Shown: piece after piece, positions 38,577 through 49,215 of the stretch | Numbering within the stretch: the stretch's first letter is position 1 | Layout of the letters: every line of letters begins with the position of its first letter | Assembly (NCBI GenBank): GCA_027490225.1 | Contig: JAIXYK010000040.1 | Span: 1-64,000 of the forward strand | From: Bacteroidota bacterium | GTDB lineage: Bacteria; Bacteroidota; Bacteroidia; M30B66 | Length of the DNA: 64,000 nucleotides | Reading direction: 5' to 3' | Notes under the pieces: generated by a model | Seen by the model: the letters and a program-made list of their open reading frames with translations, nothing else | Told to the model about the DNA's origin: nothing | Database searches by the model: none | Program-made: the position numbers and the translations under genes

Positions 38577-39821
38577 ATGGCTTTAAGCAGAATTTGGTCT
38601 TTATTTATTCTTATTTCTATTACAATAGCTGGTTATCAATGTTTTGTATTGGGGAATGAAGAGATATTTAGCAAAATGGTAACGGGTGCCGATACAGGAA
38701 TTATCGACACTAGCACCACAGCTGTAAATATTTGTATTCGCTTAATTGGAATCATGACCTTGTTTATGGGCTTGATGAGCATTGCTGAACGAGCCGGAGG
38801 AATAAGGTTGCTTTCACGTATTATTGGACCATTCTTTTCTCGTTTGTTTCCAGAATTGCCACCAAATCATCCTGTTATGGGCCACATGATGATGAATTTT
38901 TCAGCGAATTTATTAGGACTCGATAATGCAGCAACTCCATTTGGCATCAAAGCAATGGAAAGTTTACAAGAAATAAATCCAAATAAGGAAAGAGCAAGCA
39001 ATCCGCAAATTATGTTTCTGTGTTTACATGCTTCGGGTTTAACCTTAATTCCCGTTTCTATTATTGCTGCCCGGGCATCATTGCATGCAACTAGTCCTAC
39101 TGATATTTTTATTCCTTGTTTAATCGCAACTTTTGCCGCTACGGTTGCTGCATTAAGCATTGTTTCTATTAAACAAAAAATCAATTTATTTCAACCCGTA
39201 ATTTTAGGCTGGATTGCAGGGATTTCGGCCTTAATAGCTGGAATTGTATTGTATATGATACGTTTGCCACACACAGAAGTGCAATCATTTTCAAGTGTGT
39301 TAAGTAATGGTATTATCTTATTTATTTTTCTGGCAATTATTGGTGGTGGCTTTTACAAGAAAATAGATGTTTTCGATGCATTTGTTGCAGGTGCAAAGGG
39401 TGGTTTTGAAACGGCCGTTAAGATTATTCCATACTTAGTGGGCATGCTCGTAGCGATTAGTATGCTAAGAACTAGCGGCACTTTCGAAGTAATTATTGCG
39501 GGTTTTAAATCTGTATTTGAGGCTTTTGGCGCTGATACCAGATTTGTAGATGGAATTCCTACTGCATTGATTAAACCATTGAGCGGAAGCGGAGCCCGCG
39601 GAATGATGATAGATACCATGCGCACATTTGGACCTGATTCTTTTGCAGGAAGATTGGCTTGTGTTTTACAAGGTTCATCCGATACTACTTTTTATGTTGT
39701 TGCAGTTTATTTTGGTGCCGTTGGAATTAAAAATACTAGATACACCATAGGTTCCATGTTATTGGCCGACCTAGTTGGAATTATAACTTCTGTGCTGCTA
39801 GCATATTTATTTTTCGGTTAA
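38577..39821 (+). CDS. SpmA/SpmB fusion, nucleoside-recognition (Gate) domain membrane protein
   Basis: A polytopic membrane protein of 414 residues. It carries two Gate (nucleoside recognition) domains, corresponding to the Bacillus spore maturation proteins SpmA (N-terminal half) and SpmB (C-terminal half). Recognisable stretches are MMMNFSANLLGLDNAATPFGIKAME in the first half and AKGGFETAVKIIPYLVGMLVAI and PLSGSGARGMM in the second. In non-sporulating Bacteroidota the role is unknown; transport of a small molecule is likely by analogy with Gate-domain transporters. Fusion of the two halves is common in this phylum. It stands 54 bases upstream of msrB on the same strand. Confidence 0.9.
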   Translation: MALSRIWSLFILISITIAGYQCFVLGNEEIFSKMVTGADTGIIDTSTTAVNICIRLIGIMTLFMGLMSIAERAGGIRLLSRIIGPFFSRLFPELPPNHPVMGHMMMNFSANLLGLDNAATPFGIKAMESLQEINPNKERASNPQIMFLCLHASGLTLIPVSIIAARASLHATSPTDIFIPCLIATFAATVAALSIVSIKQKINLFQPVILGWIAGISALIAGIVLYMIRLPHTEVQSFSSVLSNGIILFIFLAIIGGGFYKKIDVFDAFVAGAKGGFETAVKIIPYLVGMLVAISMLRTSGTFEVIIAGFKSVFEAFGADTRFVDGIPTALIKPLSGSGARGMMIDTMRTFGPDSFAGRLACVLQGSSDTTFYVVAVYFGAVGIKNTRYTIGSMLLADLVGIITSVLLAYLFFG

Positions 39822-39875
39822 GAAAATCATCTCCATATTCTATTCGTTGTTTATGCAAAACAAAACCATTATTAA

Positions 39876-40406
39876 ATGAAAATGTTATTGATTACAGCAT
39901 TGGCTAGTGTTTCTTTTTCACTGGCATGCTCACAAAACAAAACTTCAGAAATAACTAATAAATCAACCCCAAAAATGGACAAGAATCCTTATTACTCTAG
40001 AACTGACACTGCGCATTTGAATGTTTCTAATGCAGATTGGAAAAAAGTATTGCCAAATGATGTGTATGAAATTTCGAGAGAAGCACAAACCGAATATGCA
40101 TTTACAGGTAAATACTGGAATTTTGAAGGTTTAGGAACTTATTATTGTGCCGCTTGTGGTAATTCGCTTTTTAAATCGGATGCGAAATTTGCAAGTAGCT
40201 GCGGTTGGCCAAGTTTTTACGAAACCATCAGAAAAAACAGTGTGAGATATATTGATGATAATTCGCACGGAATGGTTAGAACTGAAGTGGTTTGTGGTAG
40301 ATGCGATGGGCATTTAGGACATATTTTTGACGATGGCCCTGCTCCAACTTACAAGCGTTTTTGCATGAATTCAGTGGTGTTGGATTTCGAACCAGACCAG
40401 AAATAA
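39876..40406 (+). CDS. msrB: Peptide-methionine (R)-S-oxide reductase, exported (lipoprotein-like)
   Basis: Reduces the R epimer of methionine sulfoxide in oxidised proteins. The MsrB domain begins near residue 45 (DWKKVLPNDVYEI). It contains the first zinc-binding pair in YYCAACGNSLF, CGWPSFYE, the second pair in VVCGRCDGHLGHIF, and the catalytic RFCMNSVVLDF near the C-terminus. The N-terminus (MLLITALASVSFSLAC) resembles a lipoprotein signal with the lipid-anchored Cys at about residue 18, so the enzyme probably works in the periplasm. A divergent M24 peptidase-like gene follows 12 bases later on the same strand and is probably co-transcribed. Confidence 0.94.
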   Translation: MKMLLITALASVSFSLACSQNKTSEITNKSTPKMDKNPYYSRTDTAHLNVSNADWKKVLPNDVYEISREAQTEYAFTGKYWNFEGLGTYYCAACGNSLFKSDAKFASSCGWPSFYETIRKNSVRYIDDNSHGMVRTEVVCGRCDGHLGHIFDDGPAPTYKRFCMNSVVLDFEPDQK

Positions 40407-40418
40407 AATTTAAATTAA

Positions 40419-41105
40419 ATGCCAGAAAAATCAACCATTGAAGCTTTAATTGAAGCTGAAAATAAAGCGAATGTATTATTTGATGAAGCTGCAAATAGAA
40501 ATATATTTCGTGCTTATCAATCTGAAAAACAAATAAATGAGGACCTTTATGCATTAGCCTTTGAGTTATTTGGAATTAAAAAATACTGGCACAAAAGAAT
40601 TGTAAGGGCCGGAACAAATACTTTACATCCTTACAAAGAAAATCCTCCAGATTTAATTGTTCAAGAAGACGATATTTTATTTGTCGATTTTGGTCCTGTG
40701 TTCGATAAATGGGAAGCTGATGTGGGGAAAACTTATGTAATTGGAAATGATTCCATTAAACTAAAATTACAAAATGACGTTTCCCAAGCTTGGCAAAAAA
40801 CCCAACAATTTTACAAGCAAAACCCCGAAATTACAGGAGCTGAATTGTATCAGTATGTATGTAATTTAGCAAAAGATTTCGGTTGGCAATTTGGAAACAT
40901 TCATTGCGGTCATTTAATTGGAGAATTTCCCCATGAAAGGATTGAAGGCGAATCAAAGATTAATTATTTACATCCCGATAATAATTTGTCTATGAATAAA
41001 AAAGGAATAAACGGAAACGAATTATTCTGGATTTTGGAAATTCATTTTGTTGATAATGATAAGCAATTTGGAGCTTTTCAGGAGTCTATTTTGTTGAAGA
41101 ATTAA
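40419..41105 (+). CDS. M24-family metallopeptidase-like protein
   Basis: A 228-residue protein with the pita-bread fold signature of the M24 family (methionine aminopeptidase and Xaa-Pro peptidases). The five expected metal ligands can be placed: Asp in FVDFGP, Asp in EADVGKT, His in HCGHLIGEFPHE, Glu in WILEIHFVD, and Glu in AFQESILL. It lacks the N-terminal creatinase-like domain, so it is a minimal catalytic domain. The substrate is unknown. The gene starts 12 bases after msrB, which suggests joint expression. The ATG at 40419 follows the msrB stop closely and is the natural start. Confidence 0.85.
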   Translation: MPEKSTIEALIEAENKANVLFDEAANRNIFRAYQSEKQINEDLYALAFELFGIKKYWHKRIVRAGTNTLHPYKENPPDLIVQEDDILFVDFGPVFDKWEADVGKTYVIGNDSIKLKLQNDVSQAWQKTQQFYKQNPEITGAELYQYVCNLAKDFGWQFGNIHCGHLIGEFPHERIEGESKINYLHPDNNLSMNKKGINGNELFWILEIHFVDNDKQFGAFQESILLKN

Positions 41106-41348
41106 TTTGATAAATCAATATTAATTTTTGTGAATGAAATAGATTAAGTTTTATAAATTGATTTGCTAATTGTTTTCTGAATTAATAAAAATTTCAGATT
41201 CGTTTTTTTGCAGCATTATATTAACTAATTGTTAAATTTTTGCAATTTTGTTCGGTTATTAAATTTTAATGAACATATAATCAAATAGTTATGTGTTGTT
41301 ATGATTGAATTCAACTTTTTAATAGTAAAACCGAATTAAATTTTACAG
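41106..41348. other. AT-rich intergenic region upstream of the met leader
   Basis: About 240 bases of very AT-rich sequence between the M24 gene and the methionine operon leader. I see no reading frame, no clear terminator and no riboswitch-like fold. The promoter of the met leader is expected at its right edge. Confidence 0.5.
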
Positions 41349-41356
41349 TATGTTTG
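41349..41356 (+). promoter_or_regulatory. Candidate -7 box of the met operon leader
   Basis: TATGTTTG matches TAnnTTTG exactly. No TTG is found at the expected -33 distance. If it is used, transcription starts at about 41360-41363, almost exactly at the ATG of the first leader peptide (41362). The upstream in-frame ATG at 41350 would then lie inside the promoter. Confidence 0.4.
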
Positions 41357-41361
41357 CACCC

Positions 41362-41436
41362 ATGATTCTTCAAACACTTTTATGTTGTCCTTGTATGATG
41401 CAGAAATGCAACAGGGCAATGATATGTTTGAACTAA
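41362..41436 (+). CDS. Met/Cys-rich leader peptide 1
   Basis: A 24-codon frame too short for the ORF track: MILQTLLCCPCMMQKCNRAM followed by ICLN. It has five Cys and four Met in 24 residues, with CCPCMM clustered at codons 8-13. A further in-frame ATG at 41350 would add four residues. The frame stops 20 bases before an intrinsic terminator (41456-41490). It lies upstream of metY-metX-hom, whose products make the sulfur amino acid precursor homocysteine. These are the classical traits of an attenuator leader peptide, whose translation senses charged tRNA-Cys and tRNA-Met. It probably has no function as a free peptide. The call is an inference from codon content, position and RNA structure. 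Confidence 0.75.
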   Translation: MILQTLLCCPCMMQKCNRAMICLN

Positions 41437-41474
41437 AAAAAATCAAACTTTTTCTAAAAGGCCCAATGCAATTT
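41404..41474 (+). promoter_or_regulatory. Candidate antiterminator pairing of leader 1
   Basis: TGCA (41407-41410) and GGGC (41414-41417), inside leader peptide codons 15-19, can pair with TGCA (41467-41470) and GCCC (41461-41464) in the 5' arm and loop of the terminator. AAA/TTT extend the helix across a bulged A. A ribosome stalled at the first Cys codons (41383-41394) leaves this segment free; one that finishes at the stop codon covers it. Confidence 0.55.
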
Positions 41475-41490
41475 GCAAAGGGCCTTTTTC
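41456..41490 (+). terminator. Attenuator terminator 1 of the met operon
   Basis: AAAAGGCCC and GGGCCTTTT form the outer stem, with an inner TGCA/TGCA helix, followed by TTTTTCTTTTT. It lies 20 bases downstream of leader peptide 1 and about 270 bases upstream of metY. Confidence 0.88.
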
Positions 41491-41514
41491 TTTTTACACC
41501 ATTCGATAAATAAA

Positions 41515-41673
41515 ATGACAAAAAATTCTAACAATCAATTATCAACTATAACTCAAAGGGAAAGATTAACTTCTGTTGATAGAATGATTGCATTTAAATC
41601 TATAAATATAAATATGATGATGTGTTGTTGTATGCCTATAAACCGGCCGGAACAACTATATCACATAGCATAA
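41515..41673 (+). CDS. Met/Cys-rich leader peptide 2
   Basis: A 52-residue frame between the two attenuator terminators. It contains the uninterrupted run MMMCCCM at codons 34-40 (41614-41634). The ORF track reads it from an alternative start at 41473 that lies inside terminator 1; ATG 41515 is more reasonable, and an internal ATG at 41584 would leave 29 residues with the same run. The stop codon is 25 bases before terminator 2. The position between two terminators and the block of sulfur amino acid codons point to a second attenuator leader acting in series with the first. No database family was checked. Confidence 0.75.
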   Translation: MTKNSNNQLSTITQRERLTSVDRMIAFKSININMMMCCCMPINRPEQLYHIA

Positions 41674-41698
41674 GAATTTTGATTTTTGCTTTTTATAT

Positions 41699-41734
41699 AG
41701 CCCCTCCGGAAATAGTTCCAGAGGGGCTTTTTTG
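41699..41734 (+). terminator. Attenuator terminator 2 of the met operon
   Basis: AGCCCCTC pairs with GAGGGGCT, extended by GGAA/TTCC after one mismatch, with an ATAG loop and a run of six T. It lies 29 bases before the metY start codon. A CCGGCCGGA segment just after the MMMCCCM codons (41643-41651) can pair over five bases with TCCGG (41705-41709) in the 5' arm, as a weaker candidate antiterminator. Confidence 0.88.
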
Positions 41735-41750
41735 TTTTGTAACCTTTTAA

Positions 41751-44111
<2,361 letters not shown>

Positions 44112-44130
<19 letters not shown>

Positions 44131-45338
44131 AAATAGGGCTATTTGGATTTGGAGTAGTTGGGCAGGGATTTTACCAACTCGCTAAATTAAGAGCCGCAGA
44201 TACAATTGATATAATTCAAGTGGCTGTCAAAAATCCAGCAAAAGCGAGAAGTATTTCAATTTCTGAATTTACATTTAACTACAAAGAATTACTAAATAAT
44301 CCTTCATTGCAATTAGTTGTTGAAGCCATAGATGATGAGCTTGCAGCATACGATATCGTAAAATCAGCACTTTCAAGAGGAATATCTGTAGTATCTGCTA
44401 ATAAAAAATTGTTGGCCAATCATTTAAGGGAATTCATAGAAATCAGTAACGCGTCTGGAGCTAAATTGCTGTATGAAGCTGCTGCAGCTGCTGCTATTCC
44501 TATAATTGGTTTATTGGATGGCTATTTTAATGAAGAGCCGATTAAGAGAATTGAAGGAATTGTAAATGGAACAACAAACTATATTTTAACCAAAATGCAG
44601 AAAGAGCGTATTAAATTTATTGATGCGCTGAAAGAAGCACAATCGCTCGGATTTGCAGAATCGAATCCCTCAAGTGATGTGGACGGATTTGATGCAAGTT
44701 ATAAAATTACATTACTTACTGCACAAGCTTTTGGAAGCATTATTGAACCAAATGAGGTTCTTCGTTATGGAATTCGTTTTATTTCCGAGGATGATATTTT
44801 TGAAGCTATTCAAAATAATAGAGTTATAAAATTGATTGCAACAGCTATACATTCGGAAGATGGTTTAATAGTAACAGTTTTGCCCACTTTATTAAATAAA
44901 TCTTATAATTTAGCATCAATGTCTGCCGAATTTAATGCAATTAATTTGGAAGCTGAAGATAGCGGAAAGCATTTTTTTGTAGGAAAAGGAGCGGGCGCTT
45001 TACCAACAGGAGCAAGTATTTTAAAAGATGTACTTCAAATAAGCAATAAAAAGTACTTGTATGGTAAATTATCCATTTTACCTCTTGAAATTAATCCTGT
45101 TTCTTATCAATTAGAATTAATTATTTCGCATCCGTCAGATATTAAGATAGAAGATTTTAGAATTACTGAACAACAACTGTTATTGAATGGAAAAATAAAA
45201 TCTAAAGGTTGGATAAATCTTAAAGTTTTGAAGCAATATTTACCAATATTTGAAGCTCAAGAAATTGGGATTCTTTCAACTGGAAATTTTAAGAAATCTG
45301 AGAAAAATCAAATTTATTATGGTTTTTTAAGTCATTAA
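44112..45338 (+). CDS. hom: Homoserine dehydrogenase
   Basis: NAD(P)-dependent reduction of aspartate-semialdehyde to homoserine, supplying MetX. The N-terminal nucleotide-binding motif is GLFGFGVVGQGF, followed by VVSANKKLLANH and the catalytic region YEAAAAAAIPIIGLLDGYF, RIEGIVNGTTNYIL and SNPSSDVDGFDASYK. It is not fused to aspartokinase. The C-terminal part after about residue 310 shows no clear ACT domain, unlike many stand-alone homoserine dehydrogenases, so feedback inhibition may be absent or different. Having hom in the met operon suggests an isoform dedicated to methionine synthesis (inference). Confidence 0.93.
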
Positions 45339-45367
45339 ATTCTAAATATTTTTTTTTGATTTCATTA

Positions 45368-45375
45368 TACGTTTG
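45368..45375 (+). promoter_or_regulatory. Candidate -7 box upstream of the HTH-only LysR gene
   Basis: TACGTTTG matches TAnnTTTG, 36 bases before the ATG at 45411; no good -33 element was seen. It suggests the small regulator can be transcribed separately from the met operon. Confidence 0.35.
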
Positions 45376-45410
45376 ATTTTCGGATATTTGACATCCATAC
45401 AAGTATATAG

Positions 45411-45689
45411 ATGTTAATTACCCTAAGACAACTGCAATATATAGCTGCCGTAGCTGAAACAGGAAGCTTTTCTAAAGCAGCTGAACTTTGTAATGCCGAC
45501 CAAAGTACAGTAAGTCAGCAGATTAAAATTCTAGAATCAAAACTTAACATTGATATTTTTAATAGAGAATTTCAACCTATCGTTTTAACTCCAGAAGGTA
45601 CAGAAATAGCTGGAAAAGCAAAAGAAATTTTAGAAAAGGTGGAAGATTTATTGAAGCCATTTAAAATCGCACCTAAGAAATACCAATAA
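45411..45689 (+). CDS. LysR-type HTH domain protein without effector domain
   Basis: A 92-residue protein consisting almost only of the winged helix-turn-helix of LysR/OxyR-type regulators: LRQLQYIAAVAETGSFSKAA, DQSTVSQQIKILESKLNIDIFNRE, and LTPEGTEIAGKAKEILEKVEDLL (wing and linker helix). Normal LysR proteins have about 200 more residues forming the ligand-binding domain; none follows in any frame before icd, 105 bases on. The frame is intact, so it is either a truncated remnant or a stand-alone DNA-binding protein. It lies between hom and icd. Confidence 0.85.
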   Translation: MLITLRQLQYIAAVAETGSFSKAAELCNADQSTVSQQIKILESKLNIDIFNREFQPIVLTPEGTEIAGKAKEILEKVEDLLKPFKIAPKKYQ

Positions 45690-45794
45690 GTAAATAATTG
45701 TCTTATTTTCAATATAATAAGTCGGAAGTATTGATATTAACCATACATCTGATTTGACGTTCATTTTGAATTTACTTTGCAAAAAATTTAAAAA

Positions 45795-47297
45795 ATGAGC
45801 ACTTTAGAACAAGTTAATGTTGGAGTAGATTCCACCAAAGCAAATGAGGTTTTGGTTCCAATCACAGTTGCAAAAGGAGATGGTATTGGACCTGAAATTA
45901 TGGATGCTACTTTAAAAATCTTAAAAGCAGCAAATGCCCGCATTCAAATTGAAGAAATTGAAGTAGGTGAAAAAGTTTATTTAAGTGGCAATACATCTGG
46001 AATTGCCAAAGAATCTTGGGAATCATTAAGAAGAACCAAAGTTTTCTTGAAAGCACCAATTACAACTCCTCAGGGAGGCGGTTACAAAAGTTTAAATGTA
46101 ACAACACGAAAAATGTTAGGATTGTATGCAAATATTCGCCCTACAATCTCTTATCATCCTTATGTTGATACTAAGCACCCTGTAATGGATTTGGTAATTG
46201 TTCGTGAAAATGAAGAAGATTTATACGCAGGAATTGAGCACCAGCAAACAGATGAAGTAGTACAGTGTTTAAAGTTGATTTCTCGCCCAGGTTGCGAAAG
46301 AATTGTGCGTTATGCATTCGAATATGCAAAAAAATACAACCGCAAAAAAGTAACTTGCTTCACTAAAGACAATATCATGAAGCAAACGGATGGTTTATTC
46401 CACCAAGTTTTTGATGAAATTGGTGCTGAATATCCAGAAATTGAGCAAGAACATTGGATCATCGACATTGGAGCAGCTAAATTGGCTGATTCTCCAGAAG
46501 CTTTTGATGTAATTGTTACTTTGAATCTATATGGTGATATACTTTCAGACGTTGCTGCTCAAATTGCTGGTTCTGTTGGTCTAGCTGGTTCTGCAAATAT
46601 TGGTGACCATTGTGCAATGTTTGAAGCAATTCATGGTTCTGCGCCTAGAAGAGCAGGACAAAATTTAGCAAACCCAAGTGGTTTGTTGCAAGGTGCTATC
46701 CAAATGTTAGTGCATATTAACCAATCTGATGTTGCTACAACCATTCAAAATGCATGGTTAAAAACCTTGGAAGACGGCGTTCATACTTACGATATTTTTA
46801 AGGAAGGTGTAAGCAAGGAGAAAGTTGGAACGATAGAGTTTGCAGATGCTATTATTGCTAGATTAGGTCAGGTTCCTTCACAATTAAAAGAAGTAAAATA
46901 CCTTACAATAGCTGATAACACAGGAAGAGACTTTAAATATGTACGCAGAGCTCCTATGAAAAAAGAATTGATGGGAGTAGATGTGATGGTACATTGGTCA
47001 GGTTCAGATCCTTCAGAATTAGCTAGAATTGTAAATCAAGCTAACAATGATGCTATTGAGTTAAAAATGATTTCAAATAGAGGTATCATTGTATGGCCTT
47101 CTGGTTTCCCTGAAACATTTTGCACAGACCACTGGAGATTAAGATGTAAAGCGAAAGTTGATGGAAATACCATAACACATGCTAATATTGTGGATTTATT
47201 GAGCAGACTTTCAAATTTAGGAGTAGATTTCATTAAGACTGAAAATCTTTGCAGATTCGACGGTAAAGACGCTTGGTCATTAGGACAAGGACAATAA
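45795..47297 (+). CDS. icd: NADP-dependent isocitrate dehydrogenase (Thermus-type, extended)
   Basis: Oxidative decarboxylation of isocitrate to 2-oxoglutarate in the TCA cycle. The isocitrate/isopropylmalate dehydrogenase signature is seen in VAKGDGIGPEIMDATL, LGLYANIRPTISY, VIVRENEEDLYAGIEH and the metal-binding NLYGDILSDVAAQIAGSVGLAGSANIG. At 500 residues it carries the C-terminal extension of about 130 residues typical of the long, Thermus-like isocitrate dehydrogenases. An intrinsic terminator follows 20 bases after the stop. Confidence 0.93.
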   Translation: MSTLEQVNVGVDSTKANEVLVPITVAKGDGIGPEIMDATLKILKAANARIQIEEIEVGEKVYLSGNTSGIAKESWESLRRTKVFLKAPITTPQGGGYKSLNVTTRKMLGLYANIRPTISYHPYVDTKHPVMDLVIVRENEEDLYAGIEHQQTDEVVQCLKLISRPGCERIVRYAFEYAKKYNRKKVTCFTKDNIMKQTDGLFHQVFDEIGAEYPEIEQEHWIIDIGAAKLADSPEAFDVIVTLNLYGDILSDVAAQIAGSVGLAGSANIGDHCAMFEAIHGSAPRRAGQNLANPSGLLQGAIQMLVHINQSDVATTIQNAWLKTLEDGVHTYDIFKEGVSKEKVGTIEFADAIIARLGQVPSQLKEVKYLTIADNTGRDFKYVRRAPMKKELMGVDVMVHWSGSDPSELARIVNQANNDAIELKMISNRGIIVWPSGFPETFCTDHWRLRCKAKVDGNTITHANIVDLLSRLSNLGVDFIKTENLCRFDGKDAWSLGQGQ

Positions 47298-47317
47298 CTA
47301 GGCTTGTTATAAGTTTA

Positions 47318-47352
47318 AAATGCTGCAACATTATCTGTTGCAGCATTTTTTT
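47318..47352 (+). terminator. Intrinsic terminator of icd
   Basis: AAATGCTGCAAC pairs with GTTGCAGCATTT around a 7-base loop, followed by a run of T. Confidence 0.9.
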
Positions 47353-47389
47353 TGAAAATAACTTTCATTTTTTATTTCGAATAGCTTCT

Positions 47390-47397
47390 TATCTTTG
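47390..47397 (+). promoter_or_regulatory. Candidate -7 box of the Kazal-domain gene
   Basis: TATCTTTG matches TAnnTTTG and ends six bases before the ATG at 47404, so the predicted transcript is leaderless or nearly so. Confidence 0.4.
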
Positions 47398-47403
47398 TGA
47401 AAT

Positions 47404-47892
47404 ATGCGTTTAACAGTATTTTTTGCTTTTTTCTTCTGCACAACATTTTTACATTTACATGCCCAAACATTCGGCAACGTTTGCAAAGACTCAACTTTAG
47501 CCAGTTTTAATCAATGTTATGGTACTCCATTTCAGCCAATTTGCGGTTGCGACGGAATAACATATAGAAATGAATGTGAGGCATTGGCAAAAGGTGTTTT
47601 ATTATGGGGACAAGGACCATGTGAAGCATTAGATTTTGATGTTAGACCCAATCCTTTAGTAGACATTGGATATTTGGATATTATAACAAAACAGACTTCA
47701 GATGTTCAAGTTTGGATTTTCGATATGTTTGCGAGGAATAAATATTATTTCAGGTATCCTTCGGTTTACGAACAGACAATATTTCCAGCTAATCTAGATG
47801 CCAGAGAATTTGGAAACGGTTTGTTTTTCGTTGTTTTAGAAACCAACGGTTTTTATAAAGTTAAACGAATATTGGTTAATCAATTAGATTAA
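47404..47892 (+). CDS. Secreted Kazal-type protease inhibitor with T9SS type A-like tail
   Basis: A 162-residue exported protein. The signal peptide covers residues 1-20 (LHLHAQ). A Kazal-type domain with six Cys follows at about residues 27-73: CKD, QCYG, PICGCDGITYRNEC and GPC. This family usually inhibits serine proteases by presenting a loop near the second Cys. The remaining 85 residues (FDVRPNPLVDIGYLDI through VKRILVNQLD) resemble a type A T9SS sorting domain, with RPNP in place of YPNP. It may protect the cell surface from host, predator or self proteases (inference). Its last 9 bases overlap the convergent DUF58 gene. Confidence 0.87.
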   Translation: MRLTVFFAFFFCTTFLHLHAQTFGNVCKDSTLASFNQCYGTPFQPICGCDGITYRNECEALAKGVLLWGQGPCEALDFDVRPNPLVDIGYLDIITKQTSDVQVWIFDMFARNKYYFRYPSVYEQTIFPANLDAREFGNGLFFVVLETNGFYKVKRILVNQLD

Positions 47893-49215
47893 TCCCCTCG
47901 CTTTTAATTCAAGGTATTTATTTACTGTATTCATTGATAAATCTTTGGGCTTGGTATAAATTACTTGGATGCCATGTATTTTCAATGTTTGTGAAAGTTG
48001 ATATTTTGTGCTTACAAACTTTTGAGCCATTGTTTGAATATAAATTTCCTCTAAATTGCTGGCATAACCAGCACTTAAATTACTCACCTCTTCATTTTCG
48101 AAAAATACAACAACTAATAAATGAAGTTTATTAAGCTTTCTAAGAATAGGCAACACTCGCTCTAATCCATATTGGCTTTCAAAATTTGTAAAGAAAAACA
48201 ACAAACTCCTTTGCGAGATTTTGTTGCGCACAGATGTATAAAGCAATTCATAATTCGATTCTAAATCCTGGTCTTTAATATGATACAATTTCTCTAAAAC
48301 TTTTCTCAGTTGCCTACGACTTTTATCAGCATTTAATACGTTTGCTTGTTTACTGTTGAAAGTTACAAGTCCAACTTTATCTTCTTTTTTTAAGGCAATA
48401 TTTAGAATTACTAAGGAAGAATTAATAGAATAGTCCAATAAACTAAGTCCGTTAAAAGGCAATTGCATCACTCTACTAGTGTCTATTAAACAATAAATTT
48501 GTTGAGATTTTTCTTCTTGAAACTGATTCACCATCAATTTCCCTTTTCTACTTGTTGCCTTCCAATTTACATTTCTGTATTCATCGCCGTACACATATTC
48601 CTTTATTTGTTCGAACTCATAGCTATGACCAATTCTGCGTAACTTTCTAATTCCTTGAATTGTGCTTATTTCTGAGAAAGTTTTTAATTCGAAATACCGC
48701 ATTTCGGCTACTGAAGGATAAACTGATACCTCTTTTTGAGCAGGAATAGTTATCCTTCTTGCCATTAATTTTAAGGCACTCATGGTAATCAATTGGATAT
48801 CTCCAAAACTATAAACTCCTCTCGATAATGGTCTAATGAAATACTGCAAGTTTTTATATTCTCCTGCCGAAAATTTTGCACTCATATTGAAATCTCTTTT
48901 CTGCAGTTCTTCCGGTAATTCATCAATAATTTCTACATTTAAATTAATTGATGAATGTGCTGTTAATTCAATATTAACAGGATTCTCGTAGCCTAAAGAC
49001 ATGATTTTGGGAAGTAATCTATTTGCTTCAAAGCGAATGTTTGTGGCGAATAATAAAACTAAATCAGTTATAGTAATTGCGATACTAATAGCAAGAAAAA
49101 TCTTAGCAATTATTAGCAACCATGGAAATGAAAATGCAAGAATAAATGCAAGTATATTAAGGGAAAATAACTTATATAAATTACTTCCTAATAATATGTT
49201 TTTTATTTGACGCAT
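47884..49215 (-). CDS. DUF58 domain protein
   Basis: A 443-residue protein with two N-terminal membrane segments (about residues 17-55) and a DUF58 domain with a von Willebrand A-like region. The diagnostic block is HSYEFEQIKEYVYGDEYRNVNWKATSRKGKLMVNQF, followed by YCLIDTSRVM, the start of a MIDAS-like Rossmann fold (DxSx reduced to DTSR). It is the last gene of the SpoIIM-DUF4129-DUF4350-MoxR-DUF58 run and overlaps the MoxR gene by one base (TAATG). Partner proteins of this type are thought to be MoxR substrates in envelope stress or complex assembly. Confidence 0.92.
   Translation of the reverse strand: MRQIKNILLGSNLYKLFSLNILAFILAFSFPWLLIIAKIFLAISIAITITDLVLLFATNIRFEANRLLPKIMSLGYENPVNIELTAHSSINLNVEIIDELPEELQKRDFNMSAKFSAGEYKNLQYFIRPLSRGVYSFGDIQLITMSALKLMARRITIPAQKEVSVYPSVAEMRYFELKTFSEISTIQGIRKLRRIGHSYEFEQIKEYVYGDEYRNVNWKATSRKGKLMVNQFQEEKSQQIYCLIDTSRVMQLPFNGLSLLDYSINSSLVILNIALKKEDKVGLVTFNSKQANVLNADKSRRQLRKVLEKLYHIKDQDLESNYELLYTSVRNKISQRSLLFFFTNFESQYGLERVLPILRKLNKLHLLVVVFFENEEVSNLSAGYASNLEEIYIQTMAQKFVSTKYQLSQTLKIHGIQVIYTKPKDLSMNTVNKYLELKARGLI

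Noticed and set aside
41336-41521. 61-residue minus-strand frame across leader 1
   Set aside because: It reads the terminator and leader peptide in antisense and resembles no protein.
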